NCBI GenBank assembly: GCA_963709995.1
Contig: CAVPYN010000002.1
Coordinates: 558,001-622,000 of the forward strand
Source: JAUIIK01 sp963709995
GTDB lineage: Bacteria; Chloroflexota; Chloroflexia; Thermomicrobiales; CFX8
Direction of reading: 5' to 3'
Length of the DNA stretch: 64,000 nt
Shown here: in pieces, positions 18,558-27,962 of the stretch
Layout: each line of letters opens with the position of its first letter
How positions within the stretch are numbered: position 1 is the stretch's first letter
Notes under the pieces: generated by a model
The model's database searches: none
What the model saw: the letters and a program-made list of their open reading frames with translations, nothing else
What the model was told of the DNA's origin: nothing
Made by a program: the position numbers and the translations under genes

Positions 18558-19847
18558 TTACCCTACTTCGATGCGCTCCGAAACGCCAGAGGGTTGGGGA
18601 TCGACCGGGAGGAATACGACTATCCGGGCGCCACCTGCGCTCCGGTTCTCGGCATGAATCGAGCCGCCGTGGGCTTCAACGATTCCCCGGGCAATGGCAA
18701 GCCCCAGTCCAGCGCCTCCGTGCGAGCGCGAGCGAGATTTCTCCCCACGATAGAAGCGCGAGAAGATCAGCTCGATCTCGTCTTCATCAATTCCTGGCCC
18801 CTGATCTTCGACAGTGATCCGTGCCCCGGAATCCGCTCGCTGCACGTCGATCACCACGGTTGATAGAGGTGGTGAGTGGCGCACAGCGTTATCCACGAGA
18901 TTGCCAATTAGCCGAGTGATCCGGGAAGGGTCGAGCGCCATCCGGATCGGCTGATCCGCCGTGAACTCGATCGTGACGTCCCTGTCACCAGTTGACATGG
19001 CCAGACTTTCGGCCGTTTCGCGCACGATCGACGTAAGATCGACCTGTTCGAAGTTCAATGCTTGGGACGCGCTATCTAGCTGGCTCAACTCGAATAGATC
19101 GTCAATCAGACGAGCGAGATGTGTGACCTGAAGGCGCATCGTCTCATGGTATCGACGGATTGTCGCCGGATCCTCGACTACACCGTCACTGAGGGCCTCC
19201 AGCATCGCCCGAATGGCGGTTAGAGGGGTTCGCAAATCGTGCGAGACGGCGGCCACCAGATCGCGGCGCGATTCCTCGGAGCGTCGGAGCAGTTCCTCAG
19301 ACTGATGAACGTTGGCGACCATCGTATTGAAGGAATCGGCCAGTTCGGCCAATTCATCGTTCGTCACCACTTCCACACGCGTTGCGAGGTCTCCGCTTGC
19401 CACGCGACGGGCGCCATCGGCAAGGTTGCGAACTGCCCGGGTCATTCTCCCGGCTATCGACGCGCCGATGGATATCGATAGCAGCGCGCCGAAGACCAGT
19501 AGCAGCACGAGTAGACTCAGGTCATGGGAATTCAAGAACATCAACCTGGCGGTGACAAAGATATTGACGATAACGATGCTGACACCGACCCCATAGGCAA
19601 GGAGAATCTTGGTGCGGATCGAGCGTTTGCCCGACTCGGCCCACCGATATGCGAGATATCCGATCGCTCCGGACACCATCGACGAGATTGCCAGATAGAC
19701 GATCAGATCCTGAAACTCGGTGCGTGAGACGCCAAGCCAGATGATTGCCAACCCGACGACAGCCGAGAATGCAACGACGACCCCGAGCAGAATCTGCGGC
19801 GCCGACGCCAATCGATGATCTACCTGGTTAGCTGCTTTCGCCACCAT
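18558..19847 (-). CDS. Membrane sensor histidine kinase
   Basis: About 429 residues with four to five hydrophobic segments in the first 150, a HAMP-like linker, then HisKA (SHDLRTPLTAIRAM, phospho-His) and HATPase_c (NLVDNAVRHSP, DQGPGID, GAGLGLAIARG). With several membrane helices and no sizeable extracytoplasmic domain, it may sense within or at the membrane. The ATG at 19847 overlaps the response regulator stop by about 20 bp, giving a translationally coupled pair; the longer frame is less likely. Confidence 0.9.
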   Translation of the reverse strand: MVAKAANQVDHRLASAPQILLGVVVAFSAVVGLAIIWLGVSRTEFQDLIVYLAISSMVSGAIGYLAYRWAESGKRSIRTKILLAYGVGVSIVIVNIFVTARLMFLNSHDLSLLVLLLVFGALLSISIGASIAGRMTRAVRNLADGARRVASGDLATRVEVVTNDELAELADSFNTMVANVHQSEELLRRSEESRRDLVAAVSHDLRTPLTAIRAMLEALSDGVVEDPATIRRYHETMRLQVTHLARLIDDLFELSQLDSASQALNFEQVDLTSIVRETAESLAMSTGDRDVTIEFTADQPIRMALDPSRITRLIGNLVDNAVRHSPPLSTVVIDVQRADSGARITVEDQGPGIDEDEIELIFSRFYRGEKSRSRSHGGAGLGLAIARGIVEAHGGSIHAENRSAGGARIVVFLPVDPQPSGVSERIEVG

Positions 19848-20532
19848 CGAATCTATACCCCACGCCCCATACAGTCTGAATGTAAATTGGCTCGGACGGA
19901 TCGACCTCGATCTTTTCACGTAGACGGCGAATATGGACGGTCACGGTGCTTTCATCCGCCACGAAATCACTGCCCCAGACGTTGTCGAGCAGCTGAGAAC
20001 GGGAAAAGACCTGCCGGGGACTCTTTGCCATAAACTGGAGCAGTTCGAACTCGGTGGCTGTCAAGTCGATCGCTCGTCCCCGCACCACGACCGATCGTTC
20101 GCCAGGATCGATCTGAACATCGCCCACCGCAAGGCGCGCAAGCTTCTCAGGGGCCATCTCGACAGAGCCGGTCGAGCGCCGCAGGACAGCGCGCACCCGC
20201 GCGACGACCTCCCGTGGACTGAATGGTTTAACAACGTAGTCGTCAGCGCCAAGCTCCAGGCCGTTGATGCGATCGATCTCCTCGGTACGAGCAGTCAGCA
20301 AGATGATTGGAACGTCCCGTTCGGATCGGAGAATCTCGGTAATCTCCAGACCGCTTCGATAGGGCAGCATCACGTCCAGCAAAATCAAGTCTGGTCGCTG
20401 TGACCGGGCCTGTTCTAGAGCCTCTTCACCATCCCTCGCAGTGATCACTCGATAACCATCGCGGGACAAATACAATGACATGACTTCGCAGATACTGGGC
20501 TCATCGTCAACAACGAGAATCGTTTCGGACAA
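19828..20532 (-). CDS. OmpR/PhoB-family response regulator
   Basis: 234 residues: a receiver domain with phospho-acceptor Asp in LILLDVMLPY, Thr in LLTAR and Lys in VVKPFSP, then a winged-helix DNA-binding domain ending in VWGVGYRFDGG. It pairs with the overlapping kinase gene downstream. Its promoter would lie in the 93-bp gap after moaB or further upstream. Confidence 0.94.
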   Translation of the reverse strand: MSETILVVDDEPSICEVMSLYLSRDGYRVITARDGEEALEQARSQRPDLILLDVMLPYRSGLEITEILRSERDVPIILLTARTEEIDRINGLELGADDYVVKPFSPREVVARVRAVLRRSTGSVEMAPEKLARLAVGDVQIDPGERSVVVRGRAIDLTATEFELLQFMAKSPRQVFSRSQLLDNVWGSDFVADESTVTVHIRRLREKIEVDPSEPIYIQTVWGVGYRFDGGESS

Positions 20533-20625
20533 TGCATCGCCTTTTCAGGCACGCCCCGGTAGTGGGGCCAATTCAGCAAGACAACTTCATCCTGGGCGAA
20601 AGAACTTACAGAGCTATGACGATCG

Positions 20626-21135
20626 CTACTTTGAAATCTCGTAGACGATATGCCCGAGTTCGGGAACGATCAACGCTTCCATAGCCAGTCGAACCGCGTT
20701 CGAGGATCCCGGCGTCGAAAACAGGATACGGCCACGGTAGACCCCGGCGGTGGCGCGCGAGAGCATCGAAGCCGGACCGATTTCCTCCCAGGAGAGCATT
20801 CGAAAGAGTTCGCCAAACCCCGGAAGTTCCTTCTCGATCTCCCCGGACAGCACGTCGAATGTTGTATCGCGGTTGGCGATGCCAGTGCCACCATTGAAAA
20901 GGATGGCTCGAATCCGAGCGTCATTCCCACATTGCTCGAGCTGATCAAGGATATCGGTCCGCTCATCCGCAATGATGGCGTAATGCAGTACCTCGTGGCC
21001 TGCGGACACCAGAGCATCCTTCATGATCGCACCGGATCGGTCAGTTGCCTCCGTGCGGGTGTCGCTCACGGTAATCACCGCACATCCGACGCTCCGCGGC
21101 GATGCCTCGCGATGTTCTTGCACGGATCGGCTCAT
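20626..21135 (-). CDS. moaB: MoaB/MogA-family molybdenum cofactor biosynthesis protein
   Basis: 169 residues with the MPT-binding motif FNGGTGIANRDTT and the STPGSSNAVRLAMEAL region characteristic of MoaB/MogA. These proteins adenylylate molybdopterin before Mo insertion. No other moa or moe genes are in the window; MoaB is often found isolated in Gram-positive-type genomes. It follows yraN by 20 bp. Confidence 0.92.
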   Translation of the reverse strand: MSRSVQEHREASPRSVGCAVITVSDTRTEATDRSGAIMKDALVSAGHEVLHYAIIADERTDILDQLEQCGNDARIRAILFNGGTGIANRDTTFDVLSGEIEKELPGFGELFRMLSWEEIGPASMLSRATAGVYRGRILFSTPGSSNAVRLAMEALIVPELGHIVYEISK

Positions 21136-21155
21136 ACCATACCCCTCTTTTCTGG

Positions 21156-21518
21156 CTAGTCAACAATGACGTCCTCTAGATGATCGTATCTTCGCACCGC
21201 GCCCGAACGATCGAGCGTAATCGCGATCAGATCGAGTCGCCAAAGACGGTCAGCATTCTCCGGATGTTCGACGATGAAATACTCCGCCGTCTCCATGATC
21301 CGCTTGACCTTCGCCGGATCCATCGCTTCTTCGGCACGCCCGTACCGCACACCAGTACGCTGCTTCACTTCCACCAGCACGAGCGCTTCACCGTCCACCG
21401 CTATGATGTCTATCTCGCCGGGTCGAGCGCGATAGTTGGTGGCGAGGATGCGATATCCCTTGCGTGCCAGACGATCGGCCACATACCGTTCGGCTGCAGC
21501 GCCGCGCTGTTCATTCAT
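21156..21518 (-). CDS. YraN-family (UPF0102) nuclease-like protein
   Basis: A 120-residue protein of the YraN family with a restriction-endonuclease-like core: PGEIDIIAVDG and LVEVKQR give the E-x(n)-D-x(n)-ExK pattern, and GRAEEAMDPAKVKRI is the family helix. It begins MNEQRGAAAERYVADRL. The ATG at 21518 overlaps the rnhB stop by 8 bp. rnhB-yraN is a common gene order. The biochemical role of YraN is poorly defined. Confidence 0.9.
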   Translation of the reverse strand: MNEQRGAAAERYVADRLARKGYRILATNYRARPGEIDIIAVDGEALVLVEVKQRTGVRYGRAEEAMDPAKVKRIMETAEYFIVEHPENADRLWRLDLIAITLDRSGAVRRYDHLEDVIVD

Positions 21519-22224
21519 CCCGGGAATTGCAGACAACTTCGCGCACCGGCGCAAAAGACCGTCGATGGGCGGGACAGGGACCGAAGCGCTCAAGCATGTA
21601 CCGGTGCTCACTCGTGCCATATCCTTTATGTCGAGCAAAGCCATACTCCGGATAGGCGCTGTCCAGCTCCACCAACAGCGCATCCCGGTGGACCTTGGCA
21701 ACAATCGAGGCCAACGCAATAGTTCGGCTCCGGCAGTCACCCTTCACTAGCGCGATCTGGGGACCCTCATAGTCGGGAAGATCAAACGCATCGCTCAGCA
21801 CAAAATCGGGCGGCGGTCGAAGCCGCAGCACTGCCGATCGCAGCGCAAGAGCATTTGCATACCCGACGCCCCGGGAGTCGATGTCGCCGGAAGATACGCC
21901 GGCAACAGCGTTGGGAATCTCAAAGTCGTTGAGAATCCGTACAACAGCCTCGCGGTCTCTGGCACGCATTTGTTTTGAATCGTTGATCGTAATCTGGCGC
22001 AGGGAGAAACTTCGCCAAAGCGCCCGTCTCCGCTCCGCTTCGGCCGGAAGAATAAGCGCTGCCGCCACCACCGGGCCCGCCCAGGCGCCCCGCCCAGCTT
22101 CATCAACGCCCGCGACAAGCTGCCTTCCGGAAGCCCACGCCCGGCGCTCGTTATAGTAGTTCGGGATACGTGGCAACCGCGGCTTGCGGACCGAATTCTG
22201 AGATTCGCCGCCCCGCTTTGCCAA
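21511..22224 (-). CDS. rnhB: Ribonuclease HII
   Basis: About 237 residues. Catalytic motifs are AGVDEAGRGAWAGPV (first Asp and Glu), VLSDAFDLPDY (Asp) and ASIVAKVHRD, followed by YGFARHKGYGTSEH. The enzyme removes ribonucleotides from RNA-DNA hybrids. The open frame continues upstream through rplS, but a TTG at 22224, four bases after the rplS stop, is the likely start; no strong ribosome site is seen, so initiation may depend on coupling with rplS. Confidence 0.93.
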   Translation of the reverse strand: MAKRGGESQNSVRKPRLPRIPNYYNERRAWASGRQLVAGVDEAGRGAWAGPVVAAALILPAEAERRRALWRSFSLRQITINDSKQMRARDREAVVRILNDFEIPNAVAGVSSGDIDSRGVGYANALALRSAVLRLRPPPDFVLSDAFDLPDYEGPQIALVKGDCRSRTIALASIVAKVHRDALLVELDSAYPEYGFARHKGYGTSEHRYMLERFGPCPAHRRSFAPVREVVCNSRDE

Positions 22225-22228
22225 TGTG

Positions 22229-22600
22229 TTAGCGGAGGTAGGAACCTGGCTTTCGACGGCGCTCCCGGATTCGCGCGGCTCGCCCGGTCCGTCCACGAAG
22301 ATAGTACAACTTCGCCCGCCGGACCCGCCCGTTGCGCACCACTTCGATGCGTTCGATGCGTGGAGAGTGCAGAAGGAACGTGCGCTCCACACCGATGCCA
22401 TGGGAGGCGATGCGACGCACTGTGAAGGTCTCGTTGACTCCCCGGCCACCGCGCCCGATGACCACGCCCTCAAAGGCCTGCAACCGTTCGCGGCTACCCT
22501 CAACGACACTCACAAACACCCGGACAGTGTCACCGGGGCTGAATTCAGGAATATTGTCGCGCAGATAGGCGGATTCGATCTCTCGAATGATATCAACCAT
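22229..22600 (-). CDS. rplS: 50S ribosomal protein L19
   Basis: 123 residues with the L19 signature FSPGDTVRVFV near residue 20, VNETFTVRRIASHGIGVERTF in the middle and the basic RRAKLYYLRGRTGRAARI tail. It lies at the 30S-50S interface. It is the first gene of the rplS-rnhB-yraN-moaB run. Confidence 0.97.
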   Translation of the reverse strand: MVDIIREIESAYLRDNIPEFSPGDTVRVFVSVVEGSRERLQAFEGVVIGRGGRGVNETFTVRRIASHGIGVERTFLLHSPRIERIEVVRNGRVRRAKLYYLRGRTGRAARIRERRRKPGSYLR

Positions 22601-22684
22601 GACAATACCAGCCTTCCCCGGCGAGCATGATAAATCCGGCGAACGACAGCACGCCGGATGAAGCGTAACCGGGCAAGTGTAGCA

Positions 22685-24574
22685 TCAAGCGCTTGCGACC
22701 GGCAAAGCCGCCGTTAGTTGGCGATTCCTGAGCGCCTCAAGCACTTCGACCGCCATGCTATAGCGGCCAAATGACGGCATGACGTACACGCCATGGACAG
22801 CGTCTCGCGCCTCGAGCAACAACTCGCGCGCGATCGCCACACCTTCCGTTCGGGCGGCGCTTCCCGCCCTGCGCATGCGTTCGCGAATATCATCTGTCGG
22901 CCGTATTCCCGGCACTTCATTGTAGAGAAACTCGGCATGACGGTAACTGTAGAGCGGCAGGATGCCCAACAGAACGGGCACCGGGATCGGCCCATACTTG
23001 CGCTCGTAAATCTCAGCGAATCTGCTCCAGGTGACCATCTCATAGACCGGCTGGGTCATGATCAAATGGCCGCCCGCTTCAAGCTTGCTGTGGAGGCGGT
23101 CAGCCTCATGTTCCAGATCATCGCGCGTTGGATCACAAGCCACCGCAATCGTAAAGCTTGCCTGTTGCCCGATCGAAGCGCCCGCGGCGTCCGAGCCTTC
23201 ATTCATCGCTTTCAGAATCCGGATCAGACCGATCGAATCAACATCGTAAACAGCCGTAAGGTCCGGGTAGTCACCAAGGCTGGGTGGATCCCCAGTCAGC
23301 GCCAGCACATTTCTGACACCCATCGCGTGCGCGCCGATCAAGTCCGACTGTAAGCCCATCAGATTTCGGTCTCGGGTCGTGAAATGCAGGATCGTCTCGA
23401 GGCCGATGCGATGCTCGACCATGTAGCACAGTGCGAGCGCGCTCATCCTGACCCGTGCCATCGGCGAATCAGCAACGTTGACCACGTCGACACCAGCGTC
23501 GCGCAGTAAGTGTGCGCCAGCAAGCATCTTTTCGGGATTCAAACCGCGAGGAGGATCGAGCTCGACGGAAACCAGGAAACGCTTTCCCAGATTTCGCGCG
23601 AGTTGCGTCGGCTCGTCCGCCGGCACGACCGTTGGCTGTTCGACCCGTTCCGAAACGACCTGAAATAGTCGCGCTGAACCTGAGGCCGCGCGGTTGTCCA
23701 TTGCCGCTCGCATCGCGGCAATATGCTCGGGGGTCGTCCCGCAACATCCGCCAACCATCGATGCGCCGGCCGCCAATGCATCCTCGACGAATCTCGCCAT
23801 GTATTCGGCGGACATGGGATAGATGATCCGGTCATCGACCTGTGTCGGCCATCCGGCATTGGGTTGCGCCGAGAGCGGTACTTCTTCCGGCACGAGCTGG
23901 CGCAACTCCCGCAGCACTCTCAGCACGCCCCTCGGGCCGACACTGCAATTGACGCCGATGACATCGACGGATAGCTCCGTGAGACGCCGGGCGACCTCCA
24001 CTACCGTTTGACCGGCAATCGTGCGGCCATCGTTCGAAAACGTCATCTGCGCCACGATCGGAAGGTCGCACAGTCCGCGCGCGGCGCCGATCGCCTGCTC
24101 GACTTCGGCCAGGGACCCGATCGTCTCGATCATCAAGAGATCCACGCCACCCGCGAGCAACCCATTGATTTGATCTCTAAATGCCGCTCGCACAAGATCC
24201 GGCTGCAGCAATCCAATCGGAGCAAGCGTGCGCCCGGTCGGCCCGATCGATCCGGCCACGAACGCGGGGCGTCCGCTTACCTCGACGGCGTATTCTCCAT
24301 TCTTTGCGGCACGGCGGTTGATTTCGAAAACGTTGTCGGCAAGCGAGTACTTTTCAAGCTTGAAGCGATTTGCGCCAAACGAATTCGTCTCGATGATTTC
24401 GGCGCCCGCGGCGAGGTAATCGCGATGCGCTTGCTGGACAAGCGTCGGGTTCGTCAGATTGAGTTGATCAAAACACTGGTCGACCGGTCCGCCCCGTTCG
24501 AACAACAGCGTGCCCATCGCGCCATCGCAGAGTATTGGACCCTGCCGCAATCGTTCGATAAATTCGTGAGCCAT
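22685..24574 (-). CDS. Bifunctional homocysteine S-methyltransferase / methylenetetrahydrofolate reductase
   Basis: About 629 residues with two fused enzymes. The N-terminal half is a homocysteine S-methyltransferase (DGAMGTLLF, zinc ligands in GVNCSVGPRG and VGGCCGTTPEH). The C-terminal half is a MetF-like TIM barrel (LVSVELDPPRGLNPEKM, HFTTRDRN, LALTGDPPSLGDYPD). Together they could make 5-methyl-THF and methylate homocysteine to methionine in the cytoplasm. This fusion is known in several Gram-positive and Chloroflexi genomes. The ATG at 24574 starts at the conserved domain; 24625 is possible. Confidence 0.92.
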   Translation of the reverse strand: MAHEFIERLRQGPILCDGAMGTLLFERGGPVDQCFDQLNLTNPTLVQQAHRDYLAAGAEIIETNSFGANRFKLEKYSLADNVFEINRRAAKNGEYAVEVSGRPAFVAGSIGPTGRTLAPIGLLQPDLVRAAFRDQINGLLAGGVDLLMIETIGSLAEVEQAIGAARGLCDLPIVAQMTFSNDGRTIAGQTVVEVARRLTELSVDVIGVNCSVGPRGVLRVLRELRQLVPEEVPLSAQPNAGWPTQVDDRIIYPMSAEYMARFVEDALAAGASMVGGCCGTTPEHIAAMRAAMDNRAASGSARLFQVVSERVEQPTVVPADEPTQLARNLGKRFLVSVELDPPRGLNPEKMLAGAHLLRDAGVDVVNVADSPMARVRMSALALCYMVEHRIGLETILHFTTRDRNLMGLQSDLIGAHAMGVRNVLALTGDPPSLGDYPDLTAVYDVDSIGLIRILKAMNEGSDAAGASIGQQASFTIAVACDPTRDDLEHEADRLHSKLEAGGHLIMTQPVYEMVTWSRFAEIYERKYGPIPVPVLLGILPLYSYRHAEFLYNEVPGIRPTDDIRERMRRAGSAARTEGVAIARELLLEARDAVHGVYVMPSFGRYSMAVEVLEALRNRQLTAALPVASA

Positions 24575-24764
24575 ACTCTTGAGTCCCGCCGTAAGTCCCC
24601 GAGCGAACGATCCTGTCCCGCCCAAGAGTTTAACACTGGCAGCCCGCAGCCTCGTTCAGCCATACTTCGAACGTCGTTTCACGTGAGGGCGCAAACTTTC
24701 GAGGACCTGACCGGCCGATAGAACCGTTGCGCCGGTCAATCGTTGTATTTGATGAGGGTTGCCG

Positions 24765-25349
24765 GTGGAGAAACCTGGCACAACCGCCGACGAAGATCTG
24801 CTGGTAAGTCAGGCGAAAGCCGGCAGCCAGGCAGCGTTTGAAATGCTGATACAGCGCTATGAGCGCCAGATCTACGCGTTCACCTATCGAATGATGGGGA
24901 ACCCAGACGATGCGTTCGATCTCACGCAGGAGTGCTTCATCCGTGCCTACAAGAACCTCGGCCGGACCAATAACGAGCTTAATATCTCGGCGTGGTTGCA
25001 CAGGATCGCATCGAACGCATGCCTCGACGTGTTGCGAAGGCGCAAACGCATTCGCTGGCTGCCATGGGAGGCTCCGAAACATGAACCGCTCCTTAGCAGC
25101 CATCCGTCGGATGATCCCGAGCGTGTGGCATTGGCGTCAGAAAACACGTCCGACGTGCAACTCGTGCTGAACGAAATGAATCCGCGAAACCGTCAGGCTC
25201 TGGTCCTGCGCGAATTTGAAGGGCTATCAACTCAGGAGATCGGCGAAATCATGGGGCTTTCGCGATCGGCGGTGAAGTCGGTTCTGTTCCGGGCCCGCGA
25301 GGAGTTCCGGCAGACCTACGTCCGGCTGATCGGCGAAGCGCCGGTCTAG
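24765..25349 (+). CDS. ECF-type RNA polymerase sigma factor
   Basis: About 194 residues. Region 2 includes FEMLIQRYERQIYAFTYRM and DAFDLTQECFIRAYKNL. Region 4 includes LVLREFEGLSTQEIGEIMGLS with a helix-turn-helix. The GTG at 24765 is spaced six bases from an AGGG, better than the TTG at 24759. It is followed 10 bp later by a gene for a zinc-finger membrane protein, its probable anti-sigma factor. This gene pair is a typical envelope-responsive switch. No ECF promoter motif could be fixed by eye. Confidence 0.93.
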   Translation: MEKPGTTADEDLLVSQAKAGSQAAFEMLIQRYERQIYAFTYRMMGNPDDAFDLTQECFIRAYKNLGRTNNELNISAWLHRIASNACLDVLRRRKRIRWLPWEAPKHEPLLSSHPSDDPERVALASENTSDVQLVLNEMNPRNRQALVLREFEGLSTQEIGEIMGLSRSAVKSVLFRAREEFRQTYVRLIGEAPV

Positions 25350-25359
25350 GCAGTGGAAT

Positions 25360-26910
25360 ATGGACGACGGAAAGATTTGCTCCACATCCGAATACAGGGA
25401 GTTGATCTCCGCTTATCTCGACGGCGACATCGAGGCAAGTGAGCGTGCCGATCTGCTCGCCCACCTGGCAAACTGCGACGAGTGCCGCCGCACACTCGAG
25501 TCCTACCGGGAAATCGGCGGGCAACTGCGTTCACTGCCTCCCATTTCGCCCCCTCTAAATCTACGCGATTCGATCTTTGCCGAAACGCTCGACGCAAGGC
25601 CACGCAGGTTGCGCGGTTTCAGCAGCAAGGTAGGCTATTCGGCGGCCGCGCTGGCCACCGTCGCACTGATTTTCGTCGTTGCCATCTATTTGCTCGCTAG
25701 CGGGTATCAGCGCTCCATTGATCCCGAAGTTGTGTCATCCCAGCCGGGAAATGGTGTTGTGTGGCCGCTCTTCAGACCGATTGAAATTACGTTCAATAAA
25801 GAGATGGACAAGGCATCTGTCGAATCCGCACTGGCCATCGTTCCCGCCAGCGAAAAGGATCGACTCACGATTTCGTGGGACGGGAACACACTGGTGCTGG
25901 GGGCAAACCAATTGCTCAAACCTGACTCGACCTACGCGATTTCGATCACAACGGGCGCAGCAGACAAATGGGGCAAGAATCTGGAATCGGATTTCAGACT
26001 CCAATTCGGGACGAGCGATTCATTTGCGCTGCAAACACCCCAACCGCTCCCCAGCGCCACCGCCAGCCCGTCTCCATCTCCAACCCCACGTGCCACCGTC
26101 ACAAAACCGGATCAACCAACGCAGGCAATCGTCATTCCGCCAACGTCGATCCCTGGGGCCACAGCGACGGAAAAGGAAAACGGGCCGATTGCGCCGACCG
26201 ATTCACAGCAATCCCCGGCAACCGTAGCGCCGGTTCCGACTTCCGAGCCAGGCGGGCAGCCAACCATTCCGGCTCCAGTATTTCCGACTCCAACACCGCT
26301 CGAACCGGCCCCGCCTAGTGCAACGCCAACTCAGGAACCAACGGCGACACCGCTCCCAACTTCAACGCCACGTCCGGCACCTACCGCTACGCCAACTGCC
26401 ATTCCTCCTACCGCGACGCCTGTTCCTCCTAGCCCTACGGCAACGCCAGAGACTGTGGCGATAACCGGTGCGTTCGGAAACGTCTATTGGAGCAACGAGA
26501 TTCTCATCAGCCGGTTGGGGGCGCCAGTCGCTGCCGCCTACGACATCTCCTCAGCCGAGCTCGACTTCCAGCACGGTTCGATGATTAGCAGATCAGACAC
26601 CGGCCAGACGTACATACTGGAAGCCGCGAGCGCGTTCTGGAGCGCAGTTCCTTCGTCCAACGAGACAGCCGATTCTGAGCCTGGGCCGGTCGAGGGTACC
26701 TGGGTTCCAGGTGGCAGCCTTGGAGCGCTCTGGGCTTCGGAACCATGGATACAGGCAACGCTCGGACACGCTCTTGCACCATCTGGACAGGTCTTCAGCT
26801 CGAAGGTGCAGTCCTTCGAGAGCGGTTCGATGATGATGAGTTCAACCGGTCAGGTGTACGTCCTCTATGACGACGGAACCTGGGAGCTCTATCCAGATCC
26901 CGGATCCTGA
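25360..26910 (+). CDS. Membrane anti-sigma factor with extracytoplasmic Ig-like domain and C-terminal repeats
   Basis: 516 residues. An N-terminal zinc-binding anti-sigma domain (Cys at residue 7, then HLANCDECRR giving H-x3-C-x2-C) would hold the sigma factor in the cytoplasm. One membrane helix follows near residues 93-113. Outside are a Big_5/SbsA-type Ig domain (IEITFNKEMDKASVESAL, about 130-225) and a Thr/Pro-rich stalk (about 230-365). Two copies of a repeat of roughly 70 residues end the chain, sharing GSM then TGQxYxL and a final DGTWELYPD. The size of the outer part suggests it senses or contacts the envelope. Confidence 0.85.
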   Translation: MDDGKICSTSEYRELISAYLDGDIEASERADLLAHLANCDECRRTLESYREIGGQLRSLPPISPPLNLRDSIFAETLDARPRRLRGFSSKVGYSAAALATVALIFVVAIYLLASGYQRSIDPEVVSSQPGNGVVWPLFRPIEITFNKEMDKASVESALAIVPASEKDRLTISWDGNTLVLGANQLLKPDSTYAISITTGAADKWGKNLESDFRLQFGTSDSFALQTPQPLPSATASPSPSPTPRATVTKPDQPTQAIVIPPTSIPGATATEKENGPIAPTDSQQSPATVAPVPTSEPGGQPTIPAPVFPTPTPLEPAPPSATPTQEPTATPLPTSTPRPAPTATPTAIPPTATPVPPSPTATPETVAITGAFGNVYWSNEILISRLGAPVAAAYDISSAELDFQHGSMISRSDTGQTYILEAASAFWSAVPSSNETADSEPGPVEGTWVPGGSLGALWASEPWIQATLGHALAPSGQVFSSKVQSFESGSMMMSSTGQVYVLYDDGTWELYPDPGS

Positions 26911-26940
26911 TCCCGGCGTGTACAAAGAGGATTGTTTGCC

Positions 26941-27900
26941 TTAACCGCCACTCACTACGGCCAGAGTGTTGTAGAGGGCGTGGGTGATGATGCAGGCAAC
27001 GGTGCCGAGATAACGTCGCTCGAACCCCAGGATTATTCCGACCGGCAGCAGCGAACCAACAACTAGAAGCAGGTCGTACTGAACGTGCAGCAGCGCGAAC
27101 ACGAGGGAAGTAAAGAACAGACCGTATTTTGGCTGTAGCGCCCCTCTGAACAGCGTCTCTTCTCCGACTGCCGCGAAGATTCCGATAGCCAGCGCATAGC
27201 CCAGACCAGTCTCTCCACCGGTTATCTGGTCAACAGTGTCAGCGAGCCTTTCTGTGCTGCCCGGAGATATCCTGTCAATCAGCACGACGGATGCCGTTCC
27301 GACAATCAGGGTGGGGATGACAATCAGCGTTCCGCCCCAAATGACGCGTGGCGTCACCCGGTCAAGCCCGAGACGCGCCAGAGAGCCCGAAAGATTCCGG
27401 CGTGTGAGAAAGCCTACCGATGCCGCAGCGATTCCAAGCAGAGCAGCAGCCTGTATCCCAGCCGCGCCTATAGCTATCTCATCGAAGTTCTGATCCACTT
27501 CGTAGTAGGTGACGATCTGCAGGATCACGAGCCAAAGCAGAACGATCAGTCCGATCTCGAACCGGCCGCTGTCATTGTGCTGGGGGAACGCGCGCGCGAT
27601 CAACTTGTGAGAGAAAGGCGCTGAGACGAGAACCAGCACCAGCCCGCCGGCGAACACTCCCAGCGTGACTGGAGTGACCGGATCGCCCGAAAGCAATGAC
27701 GTGGCGATTGGAAAAGCGCTAGTTAGAACGACTGTGAAGCCCAGAAGGGTTGCCGCAATCCCGATTAAGCGTCCGAATCGGCTGAGCCGGCTGGCGAGCA
27801 CGTCAAGTCCGTAGGTGACGAGCATCAACCCGAGCACAATGACCGCGCCAAATAGAAGCTCACCCAAATCGATCTCCTGACTCCGTCGATCGCGACCCAC
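26941..27900 (-). CDS. CPBP-family intramembrane glutamic endopeptidase
   Basis: 319 residues, about eight membrane helices. Active-site motifs of the CPBP (CaaX protease/bacteriocin-processing, ABI) family are present: GEETLFRGALQ (Glu-Glu-x3-Arg), ALLHVQYD and ITHALYNTLA. Members cleave substrates within the membrane; bacterial targets are mostly unknown. It is convergent with the anti-sigma gene, with a 30-bp gap, and divergent from parB. Confidence 0.87.
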   Translation of the reverse strand: MGRDRRSQEIDLGELLFGAVIVLGLMLVTYGLDVLASRLSRFGRLIGIAATLLGFTVVLTSAFPIATSLLSGDPVTPVTLGVFAGGLVLVLVSAPFSHKLIARAFPQHNDSGRFEIGLIVLLWLVILQIVTYYEVDQNFDEIAIGAAGIQAAALLGIAAASVGFLTRRNLSGSLARLGLDRVTPRVIWGGTLIVIPTLIVGTASVVLIDRISPGSTERLADTVDQITGGETGLGYALAIGIFAAVGEETLFRGALQPKYGLFFTSLVFALLHVQYDLLLVVGSLLPVGIILGFERRYLGTVACIITHALYNTLAVVSGG

Positions 27901-27927
27901 TATCGTAATGCATCAAGACCATGCCGG

Positions 27928-27933
27928 TATACT
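27928..27933 (+). promoter_or_regulatory. Candidate -10 box for parB
   Basis: TATACT lies 30 bp upstream of the parB GTG in a 62-bp divergent gap. No convincing -35 hexamer is visible at 17 bp. Confidence 0.3.
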
Positions 27934-27962
27934 GTCATCAGGCCATCTTGAAGGGACATGGA

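Noticed and set aside
26040..26460. Apparent low-complexity DNA repeat
   Set aside because: It simply encodes the Thr/Pro-rich stalk of the anti-sigma factor; there is no direct-repeat unit or spacer regularity suggesting CRISPR or a mobile element.
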